From CAZVON01 sp964628435 (lineage in GTDB: Bacteria > Patescibacteriota > Microgenomatia > Levybacterales > UBA12049): DNA of 64,000 bases. Positions 1-8,891 of the stretch are shown in pieces. The position numbers were made by a program, and so were the translations under genes. Under the pieces are notes generated by a model. It made no database searches. It was not told where the DNA came from and saw only the letters and a list, made by a program, of their open reading frames with translations. Location: contig CAZVON010000003.1 of NCBI GenBank assembly GCA_964628435.1, positions 9,218 through 73,217 of the forward strand, written 5' to 3'. Within the stretch, counting starts at the first letter, position 1; every line of letters begins with the position of its first letter.

Positions 1-883
1 GAAGAAAAAGGGTTTTAGAAATGCTAGAAAGCTGCAGAATACCAAAAAAATGAGAAAACTGATCGGAAATAGATGCTGAATCAAAAAGTCTGGTATTTGT
101 GTGGCTTCCTTTAGAAAATGCATCAAACAAAACCGGTACTATATGGAAAGCATGTAATCCAACAAAGAGAAATCCGCCGACAACAATTCCTTTCCACGGA
201 AGGTGCACGCGGCGAACAAACAATGTATATAAAAAAATAAAAGCAAAAACAAGCGGATAAAAAGCAAAAAACGGCGGAGATGCCAAATAACTAAAATTAG
301 AGGCAAATATAAAAGTAATTAAAAGAGCAACCCATCCGTATTTTGCATTTTTGGTAAGCAAATATTTTAAAACCAGGTAAATCATAAGCGGATTTAAGAA
401 AACCTGATTGTGATAAAGAAGGGCCTTGTCATAGTTGGAAACAAGATGGCGAGATAAAATATAAAACAATCCGGCAAACATTGCAGAAAATTCGACTAGC
501 TTTATTGCATCATTATCTTTTTGATTTATCAATTCTTTAACAATGAGATAAACACCAAGAAAACCAAAAACCAATTTTAAAATATTAAAAATCGTTATTA
601 TAAAATAAGAGGAAAAAAATGATTTTAACCCAATAAGTAGTGCAATTTGAGGAAGAGGAGAAAACACACCACTATCTATATACCCTATTGCGGTGGGAGA
701 AATGACATAAAGAAGACTCGTTAGAGAGTATGCAAGAGGATCATAAAAATAAAGACGTGAAGAATCCCCGCCTAAATCTATTTCTCCTGGCTTTAGCCAA
801 AAGAAAGGAACTACTATAAGTATTAAAATCACAATAAATAATATCTTGTGATTTTGGATGAGTTTGTAAAATTTATTTAGCAT
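1..883 (-). CDS. YfhO-like/GT-C multi-pass membrane protein, N-terminal part (runs off window)
   Basis: The reverse strand is open from an ATG at 883 to the window edge (about 294 codons), so only the N-terminal part is present. The translation starts with a short basic tail and a membrane helix, then a motif FFWLKPGE and GGDSSRLYFYDP, followed by repeated hydrophobic helices. It aligns along its length with the N-terminal third of the next gene upstream (FFWIKPGE, GGDGGSLYYYDP), so the two are tandem paralogues. The ATG lies inside the end of that gene (11 bp overlap), indicating co-transcription. Function is inferred only: a membrane glycosyltransferase or YfhO-type protein acting in surface glycan assembly. 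Confidence 0.75.
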   Translation of the reverse strand, partial: MLNKFYKLIQNHKILFIVILILIVVPFFWLKPGEIDLGGDSSRLYFYDPLAYSLTSLLYVISPTAIGYIDSGVFSPLPQIALLIGLKSFFSSYFIITIFNILKLVFGFLGVYLIVKELINQKDNDAIKLVEFSAMFAGLFYILSRHLVSNYDKALLYHNQVFLNPLMIYLVLKYLLTKNAKYGWVALLITFIFASNFSYLASPPFFAFYPLVFAFIFLYTLFVRRVHLPWKGIVVGGFLFVGLHAFHIVPVLFDAFSKGSHTNTRLFDSASISDQFSHFFGILQLSSISKTLFL

Positions 884-3383
884 ACAGAATGTACCTCTTT
901 ACAAAAAACATTATTCCCCAAATCATTAATAGAAAAAAACTCACAACAGAGATTAGGAAAGTAATATAAAACAATCGTTGCCCAGTCATTTCAATTATAA
1001 AACTCCCTTTTCCCTCTTCAACGTCTTCTGGTCTTATATACCATGCATTTGCGTAACCGTTAATAGAAAAATGTTGAGATTCAGATACGTGTTTTAAAGA
1101 AAATGTTTCGAACGTTTTCTCGTTAAAGAATATATTCTCGGACTTTCCTTCTACTATATTGTTGTCGAAATACATTTGAGGACTATTGTCTATTGTATTA
1201 TCCTTGGATATAAATACTTTCCAGTCTTTATGAAATGAATCTGAAAAAACCAATATAAATGGTTTTTCTACTTTAGTTACAGAAACTACATATTTCGTTG
1301 GATTTATTTTTTTGAAATATAAAAACGGAATATTAGTAAAAGATAAATCTGAATTACATAGAGCAAGAATAATATTCTTAGCATTACAGGCATCCTTTTC
1401 GATAAAAGCAACTCTCTGTTCATTCTTCTTTTCTACAGTTCTTGTATATAAAGGAGGATCAATAAGAAAAGAAGAGGCCGAATTGTAATGCTTATCATAT
1501 TTGGAGTTATAGTTATAAATAAATGTTTCTTTAGGAATATAAAAATGGGGAAGAAAAGCATCGCTTGGAACAGAAAAAAGCTTGTAGGGTCCGGTCTCAA
1601 ACACAGGAACATCAGTCAAGGGTTTAATAAATTTTTCATACTCATTCTGTGTTGAAGGAAGATATTGTTTTACATACTCAAATGGACGCCCAGGGAACGT
1701 AGTATCATATACCTTTGAGTCAAAATTGTGCAAAATATATCTAATGTTTAAAAGTCCGATTATTCTCTTTATCTCTGAATATTTCTTTTCTTTACTAAGC
1801 TGCAAAAAAGATTCACTAAATGGTGCAACATGCCAGTAACCTGAAAAATCTTTTACCCCGGTTAATTGACCAATTGTTGAAGTGCCCACATATGCCCCAT
1901 CATTAATACCATGTACAACTTGAAAATTAAAATCGCTAAATGGAAACTGAAGTATTTTTCCATCATCAGGAATATTCCTAATATAGGAGAGTAAATCTTC
2001 ATATCGACTATCTATTTTTACAAGCCTTCTTACTTTATCTGACTGAAAATGAGTCAAACCAAACTGATCTCCTTTTATAAAACTCAAAGTGTTAACGATC
2101 AATACAGTAATAATCAAGCTAGAAAGAATAATCCAAATCCATTTTTTATTATAAAAAGAAAAAATCAAGTAAAGTGCTTGACCAAAAAGAATAGTATATA
2201 AAAATGTATAAACAAACATCCACTGAATATAAAAATTTCTAAACATTCCAAATCCTGGGACATATAAAAAAAACGCCTCATATAACTTAATACTTGAATG
2301 AGTAATTTTTGCAGATATTAAAAAAAGGGTAAGGAGAAAAACCAACGCGGTAAGCAAAAAAGTTTTTGATTGAACTTCATACTTTTTAATACCTAAAGTC
2401 TGACTATTTTTAAAAAACCCCAAAAAAACAATAAAAGGGAAAAAAAAGCTTGCCGGCTGCCAAAAACCTCCTTCTTGAACAACAAGCATTATACTTTTAG
2501 CAAGACTAGCAAATCCAATAACGCCATAGAAATATGGTATCCACTGATTTTCGATTGCTCCACCAAATACGCTTGTACTCAATGCCCCCCCTGAATCAAA
2601 CAAACTTATTACTTCAGGACCTAAATGAAAAAAATGAAGCAAGACAAAAAAAATAGAACCAATTAACAAATCTTTTATCGGAGGAATTCTCTTCAAAATA
2701 TAAAAACAATATACAAAGATAAAAAAAAGGGCTATTGGGTAAAAAGAAAATACTGCTGGTGCAGCTGAATAAGAAAAGCTGTGTGCTAAAATAAAACTAA
2801 TAAATAATAAAGTCCACATGTACTCCAGCTTCCTGGTGATTAGAAATTTAAGCATTAAATAAAATAACAGTGGGTTTAAAAAAACTTGGTCATGCGAAGG
2901 TATTGGATTAATAAATCTATCCCCTTGCGTAAGAATTGGAGAAAAAATGTAAAATAATCCACTAATAATTGACACTAATCTTCTCAAATCAATTTTAAAA
3001 ACTTGTAGGGCAGGTTTGACTTCCAATGATAAAAGTATTTCTTTTACCACAAGGAATATAGCAAAGAATCCAACCGAAAGCTTAATACCAGTATGTAGAG
3101 CACTTATTAAATATGGAGAAGGATAAATAGATTGAATAAAAGCAATAACTGAAACAAAAGGAAGGTAAAAACTTCTTATCTCTACGGGCCCAGTTCCAAA
3201 TGGATAAATGTTAAAAATAATATAATGCTTAATAAAGCTAATGGGGTCATAGTAGTATAGACTTCCCCCATCGCCCCCCATATTTGCCTCTCCGGGTTTT
3301 ATCCAGAAAAAAGGGATTAAAAAAAGTATAAGAGAAATTAGAATCTCCGGGCGACTGAAAAAAAATTTTATTTGCTTAATCAT
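873..3383 (-). CDS. YfhO-like large membrane protein (GT-C superfamily)
   Basis: An 836-residue protein with about a dozen membrane helices in the first ~430 residues and a long soluble region thought to face outward. The N-terminus has the GGDGGSLYYYDP motif in the first loop, where GT-C enzymes keep acidic catalytic residues. Near the C-terminus it has VFSDSFHKDWKV, the YfhO-type motif (LTDNYYPxWKV in relatives here), then one last helix. I place the start at the ATG at 3383, not the in-frame TTG three codons earlier, because the paralogue downstream starts at the equivalent place. It lies 30 bp after a C-methyltransferase gene. YfhO proteins are linked to glycosylation of cell-wall polymers; the substrate here is unknown. 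Confidence 0.75.
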   Translation of the reverse strand: MIKQIKFFFSRPEILISLILFLIPFFWIKPGEANMGGDGGSLYYYDPISFIKHYIIFNIYPFGTGPVEIRSFYLPFVSVIAFIQSIYPSPYLISALHTGIKLSVGFFAIFLVVKEILLSLEVKPALQVFKIDLRRLVSIISGLFYIFSPILTQGDRFINPIPSHDQVFLNPLLFYLMLKFLITRKLEYMWTLLFISFILAHSFSYSAAPAVFSFYPIALFFIFVYCFYILKRIPPIKDLLIGSIFFVLLHFFHLGPEVISLFDSGGALSTSVFGGAIENQWIPYFYGVIGFASLAKSIMLVVQEGGFWQPASFFFPFIVFLGFFKNSQTLGIKKYEVQSKTFLLTALVFLLTLFLISAKITHSSIKLYEAFFLYVPGFGMFRNFYIQWMFVYTFLYTILFGQALYLIFSFYNKKWIWIILSSLIITVLIVNTLSFIKGDQFGLTHFQSDKVRRLVKIDSRYEDLLSYIRNIPDDGKILQFPFSDFNFQVVHGINDGAYVGTSTIGQLTGVKDFSGYWHVAPFSESFLQLSKEKKYSEIKRIIGLLNIRYILHNFDSKVYDTTFPGRPFEYVKQYLPSTQNEYEKFIKPLTDVPVFETGPYKLFSVPSDAFLPHFYIPKETFIYNYNSKYDKHYNSASSFLIDPPLYTRTVEKKNEQRVAFIEKDACNAKNIILALCNSDLSFTNIPFLYFKKINPTKYVVSVTKVEKPFILVFSDSFHKDWKVFISKDNTIDNSPQMYFDNNIVEGKSENIFFNEKTFETFSLKHVSESQHFSINGYANAWYIRPEDVEEGKGSFIIEMTGQRLFYITFLISVVSFFLLMIWGIMFFVKRYILYAK

Positions 3384-3413
3384 CCGAGGCAAAAAAAAAT
3401 GATCTTTTGGTGT

Positions 3414-4625
3414 TCATATAATTTCAATCTCAGGTATGGGAACAATAAATTCTCCTCCACTTCTATGGAAGTTTTTATATTGAGAAATAACTTCATCGGC
3501 AATATTCCAACAAAGAATAAGTAGATAATCAGGTTTTTCTTGATTAATTTTTTCAGGAGAATAAATAAGCATATGAGCACCCGGTGCATAAAGGTTTTGT
3601 TTTTGTGGAGCCTTATCCACAATAAATGAAAGATATTTCTTAATACCAAAATAGTTTAATAAAATTATTCCCTTTGCCGGTGCTCCATAAGCTACAATAG
3701 TTTTATTTTTCGCTTTTATATCCTGGAGTAACGCAATAAGTTCCTTTTTTAATTTTTTAACTCGAATGTTCATTGCTCGGTATGTCTCGATTTTGTCAAA
3801 TCTCTCTTTCAACTCTTCTCTTCGCAATTCACTAACCGCATCTGTAATTGGAAATACTGATGAATGAGAAATAAAAATTCGTAGGGATCCTCCTTGCATA
3901 TTTACAAATTCTACGTTGTAAATTTCCAATCCTATGTTTTTTACTAAATTTTCAAGGGCAATAAGAGAATAGTAAAATACGTGTTCATGGTAAATGGTGT
4001 CAAATTTATTTTCAAGTAATCCTTCTAAATAAGGAAATTCAAAAATTGCAGTCCCATCATTTTTTAAAATGGTTTTTACACCCTTCAGAAAGTCAACAAT
4101 TTCAGGCACATGTGCGAAAACGTTTGCTCCATAAATAAGATCTGCATGGATATTACCACTAGACGCTAACTTTTGCGCAAATTTAAAATTGAAGAAATCC
4201 GGAATAGTTTTTATACCTTTTTCATTTGCTATTTTTGCAATATTCTTTGCAGGGTCTACACCAAGTATTCGTATTCCAAGCTTTTTAAAAAACTGTAAAA
4301 GAACTCCATCGTTGCTTGCAATCTCAAGAACAAGACTGTTGGGGGTAAGTTTTAATTTTTTTGTAAGGTAGGAAGCGGTTTTCCTGCTGTGCTCGATAAT
4401 AGTTTGAGATGTTGAAGAAAAATAAATATAATCTTCAAATAACTCTTCCGGGGAAATTGTCTTTGTAAGCTGAACTAGATAACATTTCGGGCAAAATGCA
4501 ACGGCAAGCTCATATTTTTTTTCTTTTTTTAATTCGTCTTTTGCTAGAAAGGAATTAACCAAGGGCATCATGCCAAGAGAAAAAAAAGTTTGAATCTCAT
4601 TGTTACACGACCTGCATTTTTGCAT
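3414..4625 (-). CDS. SAM-dependent sugar C-methyltransferase (NovU/TylCIII/TcaB9 type), copy 1
   Basis: 403 residues with the three-part layout of nucleotide-sugar C-methyltransferases. It has an N-terminal zinc-binding domain (Cys4, Cys7, Cys45, Cys48), a central Rossmann SAM domain with LEIASNDG at about 100-107, and a C-terminal domain with GAPAKG at 314-319. YHEH at 212-215 matches the region that holds the catalytic Tyr/Glu/His of TcaB9-type enzymes. Family members transfer a methyl group from SAM to C3 of a 4-keto-deoxy sugar nucleotide, which implies a branched-chain sugar. Two more copies lie at 10024-11265 and 25859-27079. It is in line with ugd, the UXS-like SDR and rfbF. The exact sugar is not predictable. 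Confidence 0.88.
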   Translation of the reverse strand: MQKCRSCNNEIQTFFSLGMMPLVNSFLAKDELKKEKKYELAVAFCPKCYLVQLTKTISPEELFEDYIYFSSTSQTIIEHSRKTASYLTKKLKLTPNSLVLEIASNDGVLLQFFKKLGIRILGVDPAKNIAKIANEKGIKTIPDFFNFKFAQKLASSGNIHADLIYGANVFAHVPEIVDFLKGVKTILKNDGTAIFEFPYLEGLLENKFDTIYHEHVFYYSLIALENLVKNIGLEIYNVEFVNMQGGSLRIFISHSSVFPITDAVSELRREELKERFDKIETYRAMNIRVKKLKKELIALLQDIKAKNKTIVAYGAPAKGIILLNYFGIKKYLSFIVDKAPQKQNLYAPGAHMLIYSPEKINQEKPDYLLILCWNIADEVISQYKNFHRSGGEFIVPIPEIEII

Positions 4626-4656
4626 ATGTTACTTCGTTACTGCGCTATATAATTTA

Positions 4657-6015
4657 TCATGTATTCTCAACAAATCCAACACCCATGTATTTTATTCCAT
4701 TATCCATAAATTCATTTTTATCGTAAATTCTTCTTCCATCAACAACGATAGGTTGTTTGAGATGCTTTTTAAATATTTCTGGTTTCAAATTTTTATAGTC
4801 GTCCCACGCTGTCATGATCACTGCTGCATCAGCATCCTGAAGTGTCTCTTCAATTGTTGACTTAAAATCTAAATCTGATGAGTCAATAGTTTCTTTGTGG
4901 GATGTGTATGCCACTGGATCATGCACACGCACAGACACATTCTTGATTTTTAATAAATTAATGAGCGTCAAAGATGGAGACTCTCGTATATCATCGGTAT
5001 CAGGTTTAAATGTTAAACCTAGAATTGCTATCTTCTTTCCTTCTAAGGATCCGATCGCTTGCATAATTAACTTAACAACTCTTTCTGGCTGTGTCTTATT
5101 TACACAAATAACTGCATCTAAAACAGCCGCTTGTATCCCAATTTCTTTTGCAAATGACGCGAGAGCTTGCGTATCTTTCGGAAAACAACTTCCGCCATAC
5201 CCACAACCCGAAAGGATGTAAGAAAGAAATCCAGGTTTTACTTTTTCTCCATTTATGGATGGACTCAGACGATTATCTAAATGAACACCCTTCCAAACTT
5301 CCTGTACGTCAATATTTTCCAGCTCTTCAGCAATACGTGCTATTTCGTTAGAGTAACTTATCATTGTGGCAAACAGAGCATTTGAAGCATATTTAATGAG
5401 CTCTGCTGTGCGAAGATTAGTAATAAGCTTGGGACATGAATATTTCTCATAAACTTTCTTAAAATGATTTCCGCTTTGCTTATCATGCTGACCAATAACA
5501 ATTCTGTCGGGATTTAGTGCTTCTTCCAAAGCAGATCCTTCTCGTAAAAATTCAGGGTTCATGCATAACCCGAATTCTCCAACCTGTTTTTCCGAATGCT
5601 GCTCAAGAAGAGGCTTGACTATTTTTTCTGTGGTGGTTGGAACAACGGTAGATTTCACAACTACCGTATGAAATGAGTTCTTATTCTTAAGGATCTTGCC
5701 AATATCTCTTGAAACTGCTTCCAATGCGGATAAGTCAATTTTATTATCGACAGTTGGTGTACCAACAGCAATAATGGTTATATCTGTATTTCTAACTGAT
5801 TGATCTAATTCTGCAGATGCTTGCAATTTCTTACTCTCTGCATGTTTTTTTAGAAGCGAATCTAATCCCGTTTCGTAAAATGGTGCTTTTCCATTATTGA
5901 TATTTTGTATTTTTTCTTTGTCTCTTCCGATGCATATCACGTTATGACCGATATCCGCAAGAGCAACACCTGTAACAAGACCAACGTATCCAGCACCGAT
6001 TATAGAAATATTCAT
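4657..6015 (-). CDS. ugd: UDP-glucose 6-dehydrogenase
   Basis: 452 residues, the normal length for the family. An N-terminal Rossmann motif GAGYVG sits at 7-12, the NPEFLREG segment at 153-160, the conserved Lys in AELIKYASNA at 208, and the active-site motif GCGYGGSCFPKDT with the catalytic Cys277. It oxidises UDP-glucose to UDP-glucuronate with two NAD+. A GDP-mannose or UDP-HexNAc substrate cannot be fully excluded from motifs. The gene just upstream on the same strand looks like UDP-xylose synthase, whose substrate is UDP-glucuronate, so the pair probably makes UDP-GlcA and then UDP-Xyl. The start is the ATG at 6015, four bases after the corrected stop of that SDR. Confidence 0.92.
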   Translation of the reverse strand: MNISIIGAGYVGLVTGVALADIGHNVICIGRDKEKIQNINNGKAPFYETGLDSLLKKHAESKKLQASAELDQSVRNTDITIIAVGTPTVDNKIDLSALEAVSRDIGKILKNKNSFHTVVVKSTVVPTTTEKIVKPLLEQHSEKQVGEFGLCMNPEFLREGSALEEALNPDRIVIGQHDKQSGNHFKKVYEKYSCPKLITNLRTAELIKYASNALFATMISYSNEIARIAEELENIDVQEVWKGVHLDNRLSPSINGEKVKPGFLSYILSGCGYGGSCFPKDTQALASFAKEIGIQAAVLDAVICVNKTQPERVVKLIMQAIGSLEGKKIAILGLTFKPDTDDIRESPSLTLINLLKIKNVSVRVHDPVAYTSHKETIDSSDLDFKSTIEETLQDADAAVIMTAWDDYKNLKPEIFKKHLKQPIVVDGRRIYDKNEFMDNGIKYMGVGFVENT

Positions 6016-6019
6016 AGTT

Positions 6020-7139
6020 TTAATTTTCCTTATACCATACCAACGTTCTATAAAGCCCTTCTTCTAACGAAATGTGAGGATTGTAGTTTAATTCTTTTTT
6101 TGCTTTNNNNNNNNNNTGCTTTAGCAATATTTGGACATCTTCTTTGAGGATTATCAGTAAGATAGGCTTTATCTTGGCTTTCTTTCATAATTGTCTCTCC
6201 TGTGTATCCAAAATGCTTTGAAGAGATAGACTGCATTTTCTCTCCAAGCTCCTTTATAGAAATTTCTGGCTCTTCTGTTCCGATGTTGTATGCCTCTCCA
6301 TCTTTTCCCATTACTAAGATTTTAAGATATCCAACAATTGCATCAGCAACATAACAAAACGTACGCGATGGAGAACCGCTTGAAAACATTTCTATGTTCC
6401 TGTTCTCCAAAATGTTTCTTGCAAAATCGGCAATTACTCTTCCATCAGTAATTTTCATTCCCGGACCATAATTATTAAAAGGCCTAGCGGTTTTAATAGG
6501 AAGTCCATACACCTGTGAATAATTAACGCATAAGGTCTCGCAAAACCTTTTTGACTCATCATAACACGCTCGAGGACCAGTACAGGAAACATTTCCTCTG
6601 TAGTTCTCGGGTGTAGGAATATTTCCTTCTGTTGGATCACCATATATTTCACTGGATGAAAAATAAAGCATTCCTTTAATTGGCTTTGAAGCTTTTTTTT
6701 GTGCAACCATATATTTTAAAATCTGGTATAGACCCTGAACATTGGCGTCAATTGTTTCAATGGGATATTTTCTGTAATATGTCGGAGAAGCAATTGATGC
6801 AGCATGAACTATATAATCAAAAGTAATATTTTGTGGGATAGAAAAAGTGGTTATATCTTCTTTTATTATAGATAAGCCTTCTTCATCTAATTCTTGTATC
6901 CAAGATGGAGTTCCGGAACGGAATATGCTTAATGCTGAAATTTGTATCTTTTTGCCTGGATTTTTTTTATTCCATAGAGCAAGTGATTTAAGAAAATAAT
7001 AGCCTAAAAAACCACCTGCACCTACAATAAGTACTGATGTATTTGCTAATTGACTTAATTCTGTATCTGCTTGGGAGAGAATATATTCAAGATCATAGTT
7101 CTCTACGTCACTTTTTGAAGTTATTCCCATATTTTCCAT
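6020..7139 (-). CDS. NAD-dependent extended SDR, UDP-xylose-synthase-like (interrupted by assembly gap)
   Basis: An extended SDR with GxxGxxG at 40-46 (GAGGFLG), SSSEIYGD around 161-168 and the catalytic YxxxK pair Tyr193/Lys197 in CYDESKR. RPFNNYGPGM and GSPSRTFCYVADA are typical of UDP-glucuronate decarboxylases. Ten Ns at 6107-6116 break the frame, but both flanks carry the same six bases (tgcttt). Merging them gives AKAKKELNYNPHISLEEG and a normal C-terminus ending in TAA at 6020-6022, for 367 residues. The gene is therefore most likely intact. ATG 7139 overlaps the end of rfbF; a second ATG lies at 7130. UDP-xylose synthase fits the neighbouring ugd; an SDR acting on a CDP-sugar is the alternative because of rfbF. 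Confidence 0.82.
6107..6116. other. Assembly gap (10 N) inside the UXS-like SDR gene
   Basis: Ten Ns. The six bases before the gap and the six after it are identical (tgcttt), as expected when two overlapping contig ends are joined with a fixed-length spacer. Removing the Ns and one copy restores the reading frame. Confidence 0.95.
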
Positions 7140-7900
7140 GGTGGCTTACCTGAATTCCAAACTTTATTAAGATCATCTAACTCTTTATATGTATCAACTG
7201 CAAACCAAAATCCTTCATGCTGGAAAAGTGAAAGTTGTTTTTCTATAGCCAACTTTACAAGGGCTGGATGCTCTGTTTGTCTAGGCTCAAGATATGAGAA
7301 AAAATCTTTTTTAAACACCATGTATCCCCCATTTACCCAATCATTAAGTAATGGTTTCTCTGAAAATGTCTCAACCAACCCATTTCTATCCAGCTCAACA
7401 GTACCAAATTTAGATCGTGAATGAACTCCTGTAAGCGTACCAATTGTATTTTGTTTTCTATGAAACTCAACCAAATGAGTGATATTTATATCTGATACTC
7501 CATCACCATAAGTAACCATAAAATGCTCATCTTCTGAGGGAATATATTGTTGACACTTAAGAATTCGCTCGCCAACTTGCGTATCAAGTCCAGTATCGAC
7601 AAATGTGATGGTAAAATTATCAACCTCCCTTCTGTTTTCCAAAAAATATTGTGTTTTATGAGTCTTAGTGTTAAGAGTGAAATCAGATGTAAATGCCTTT
7701 TGATTAAGAAAAAAGTCCTTTATGTAGTCAGCCTTGTATCCCAACGCTAAAATAAAATCCGAATAACCATAGTGCGCATAAATTTTCATTATATGCCACA
7801 ATATTGGCTTATTTCCCACCTGAACCATAGGCTTAGGCTTAAATTCAGTCTCTTCACGTAATCTATATCCAGTTCCTCCGCACAATATAATTGTCCTCAT
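7121..7900 (-). CDS. rfbF: Glucose-1-phosphate cytidylyltransferase
   Basis: 259 residues, the usual RfbF length. The N-terminus has the nucleotidyltransferase signature LCGGTGYRLREET followed by KPKPMVQVG and KPILWHIMKIYAHYG, which are characteristic of RfbF rather than RmlA or GalU. It makes CDP-glucose from CTP and glucose-1-phosphate, the entry to CDP-6-deoxy and 3,6-dideoxy sugars. An RfbG-like dehydratase (22692-23630) and a 3-dehydrase-like DegT protein (18544-19725) elsewhere in the window could complete such a pathway. The start ATG at 7900 has a perfect TATAAT 6 nt upstream and no Shine-Dalgarno site, so its own leaderless transcript is likely. Confidence 0.92.
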   Translation of the reverse strand: MRTIILCGGTGYRLREETEFKPKPMVQVGNKPILWHIMKIYAHYGYSDFILALGYKADYIKDFFLNQKAFTSDFTLNTKTHKTQYFLENRREVDNFTITFVDTGLDTQVGERILKCQQYIPSEDEHFMVTYGDGVSDINITHLVEFHRKQNTIGTLTGVHSRSKFGTVELDRNGLVETFSEKPLLNDWVNGGYMVFKKDFFSYLEPRQTEHPALVKLAIEKQLSLFQHEGFWFAVDTYKELDDLNKVWNSGKPPWKIWE

Positions 7901-7906
7901 ATATAT

Positions 7907-7912
7907 ATTATA
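7907..7912 (-). promoter_or_regulatory. Candidate -10 box for a leaderless rfbF transcript
   Basis: A consensus TATAAT on the minus strand lies 6 nt before the rfbF ATG and overlaps the TAA stop of the upstream GT2 gene. No clear -35 box is visible. The spacing would put the transcription start at or beside the start codon. Confidence 0.5.
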
Positions 7913-8891
7913 CCGCTTTTTTATAAGAAAGGAAGGCTTTCTTCATCCAATACAATTCGAAATAAAGAAAAAAAATATTAAGAAATGGAATAAATATAAT
8001 ACGAGGATTTAATAGAGTTTCACGGGTAGTAAACATTTTTGGGGTATATAAAAAGGCGTAGGCAAACAGTAAGGGTAACCCTACTATACTTAATCCAAGT
8101 ATTGCCACTATTGGTCTTGGCAAAAAGGCAGACCATGCATCTTTTACGCTGAAACCATATTTTCGTAAAAATCTTCCCTGCGATCGAGCATACATCTTCC
8201 TACTCTTCATCATATGAAACAAACTATAATCTGATCCTCTATAATGTAAGTGAAGCGAGCGAGCTTTACTTCGGATAATTTTTCCGATTTTTCGCAATCT
8301 AACGGTAAGATCTGCATCTTCCCCGCCTATAAAAGTGTCTCCACCAAAATTTACCTCATCAAATCCATCGATTGATAAAAAAGAAGATTTTCTTATGCAG
8401 TCAAACTTCAAAACCATGCCAGAAGAAGTATTATCAACCATCCTGGCAGAAAAAAATTTCTCCCAGAAATTATAAGTTTCCCAAATAAAACCAGGCAATA
8501 CACATGTAGAGTATGAGGCAACAACAGAAGAATCTTGCAGAAGAGGCTGAACTAACTTTTTTACCTCAATATCCGAAGGTAATGAACAATCCGAAGTTAA
8601 AAAAATGACAAAAGTGGTTTTTGCATCTTTTACTCCTCTATTATATGAAGCACTCACACCTTTGTCTTTATCTTGCACTAATAGGCGAATTTTGACCGGA
8701 CTTTTTTTGGCAAAATCTCTAACAATATCTCTTGAATTATCTTTTGAAACATTATCAACAACAATAATTTCTAAAATTGGATATTTCTGATTAATAACTG
8801 ATTGAAGAGTGTCCCCTACGGTAGTTGCCGCATTCCTCATCGGAATGACGACAGTAACCGGAGTCCTAATATCTTTGCTGTTTTTCCTCAT
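7908..8891 (-). CDS. GT2 family glycosyltransferase with C-terminal membrane helices
   Basis: 327 residues. The GT-A fold is shown by VVIPMRNAATTVGDTLQSV near the N-terminus, VVDNVSKDNS and the DxD-like LTSDCSLP, then GGEDADLTVRL, the ED motif of inverting GT2 enzymes. The last ~80 residues are two or three membrane helices, so the enzyme is membrane-bound with a cytoplasmic active site. The ATG overlaps the stop of the upstream GT4 gene (ATGA), so translation is probably coupled. Donor and acceptor are unknown. Confidence 0.85.
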   Translation of the reverse strand: MRKNSKDIRTPVTVVIPMRNAATTVGDTLQSVINQKYPILEIIVVDNVSKDNSRDIVRDFAKKSPVKIRLLVQDKDKGVSASYNRGVKDAKTTFVIFLTSDCSLPSDIEVKKLVQPLLQDSSVVASYSTCVLPGFIWETYNFWEKFFSARMVDNTSSGMVLKFDCIRKSSFLSIDGFDEVNFGGDTFIGGEDADLTVRLRKIGKIIRSKARSLHLHYRGSDYSLFHMMKSRKMYARSQGRFLRKYGFSVKDAWSAFLPRPIVAILGLSIVGLPLLFAYAFLYTPKMFTTRETLLNPRIIFIPFLNIFFLYFELYWMKKAFLSYKKAV

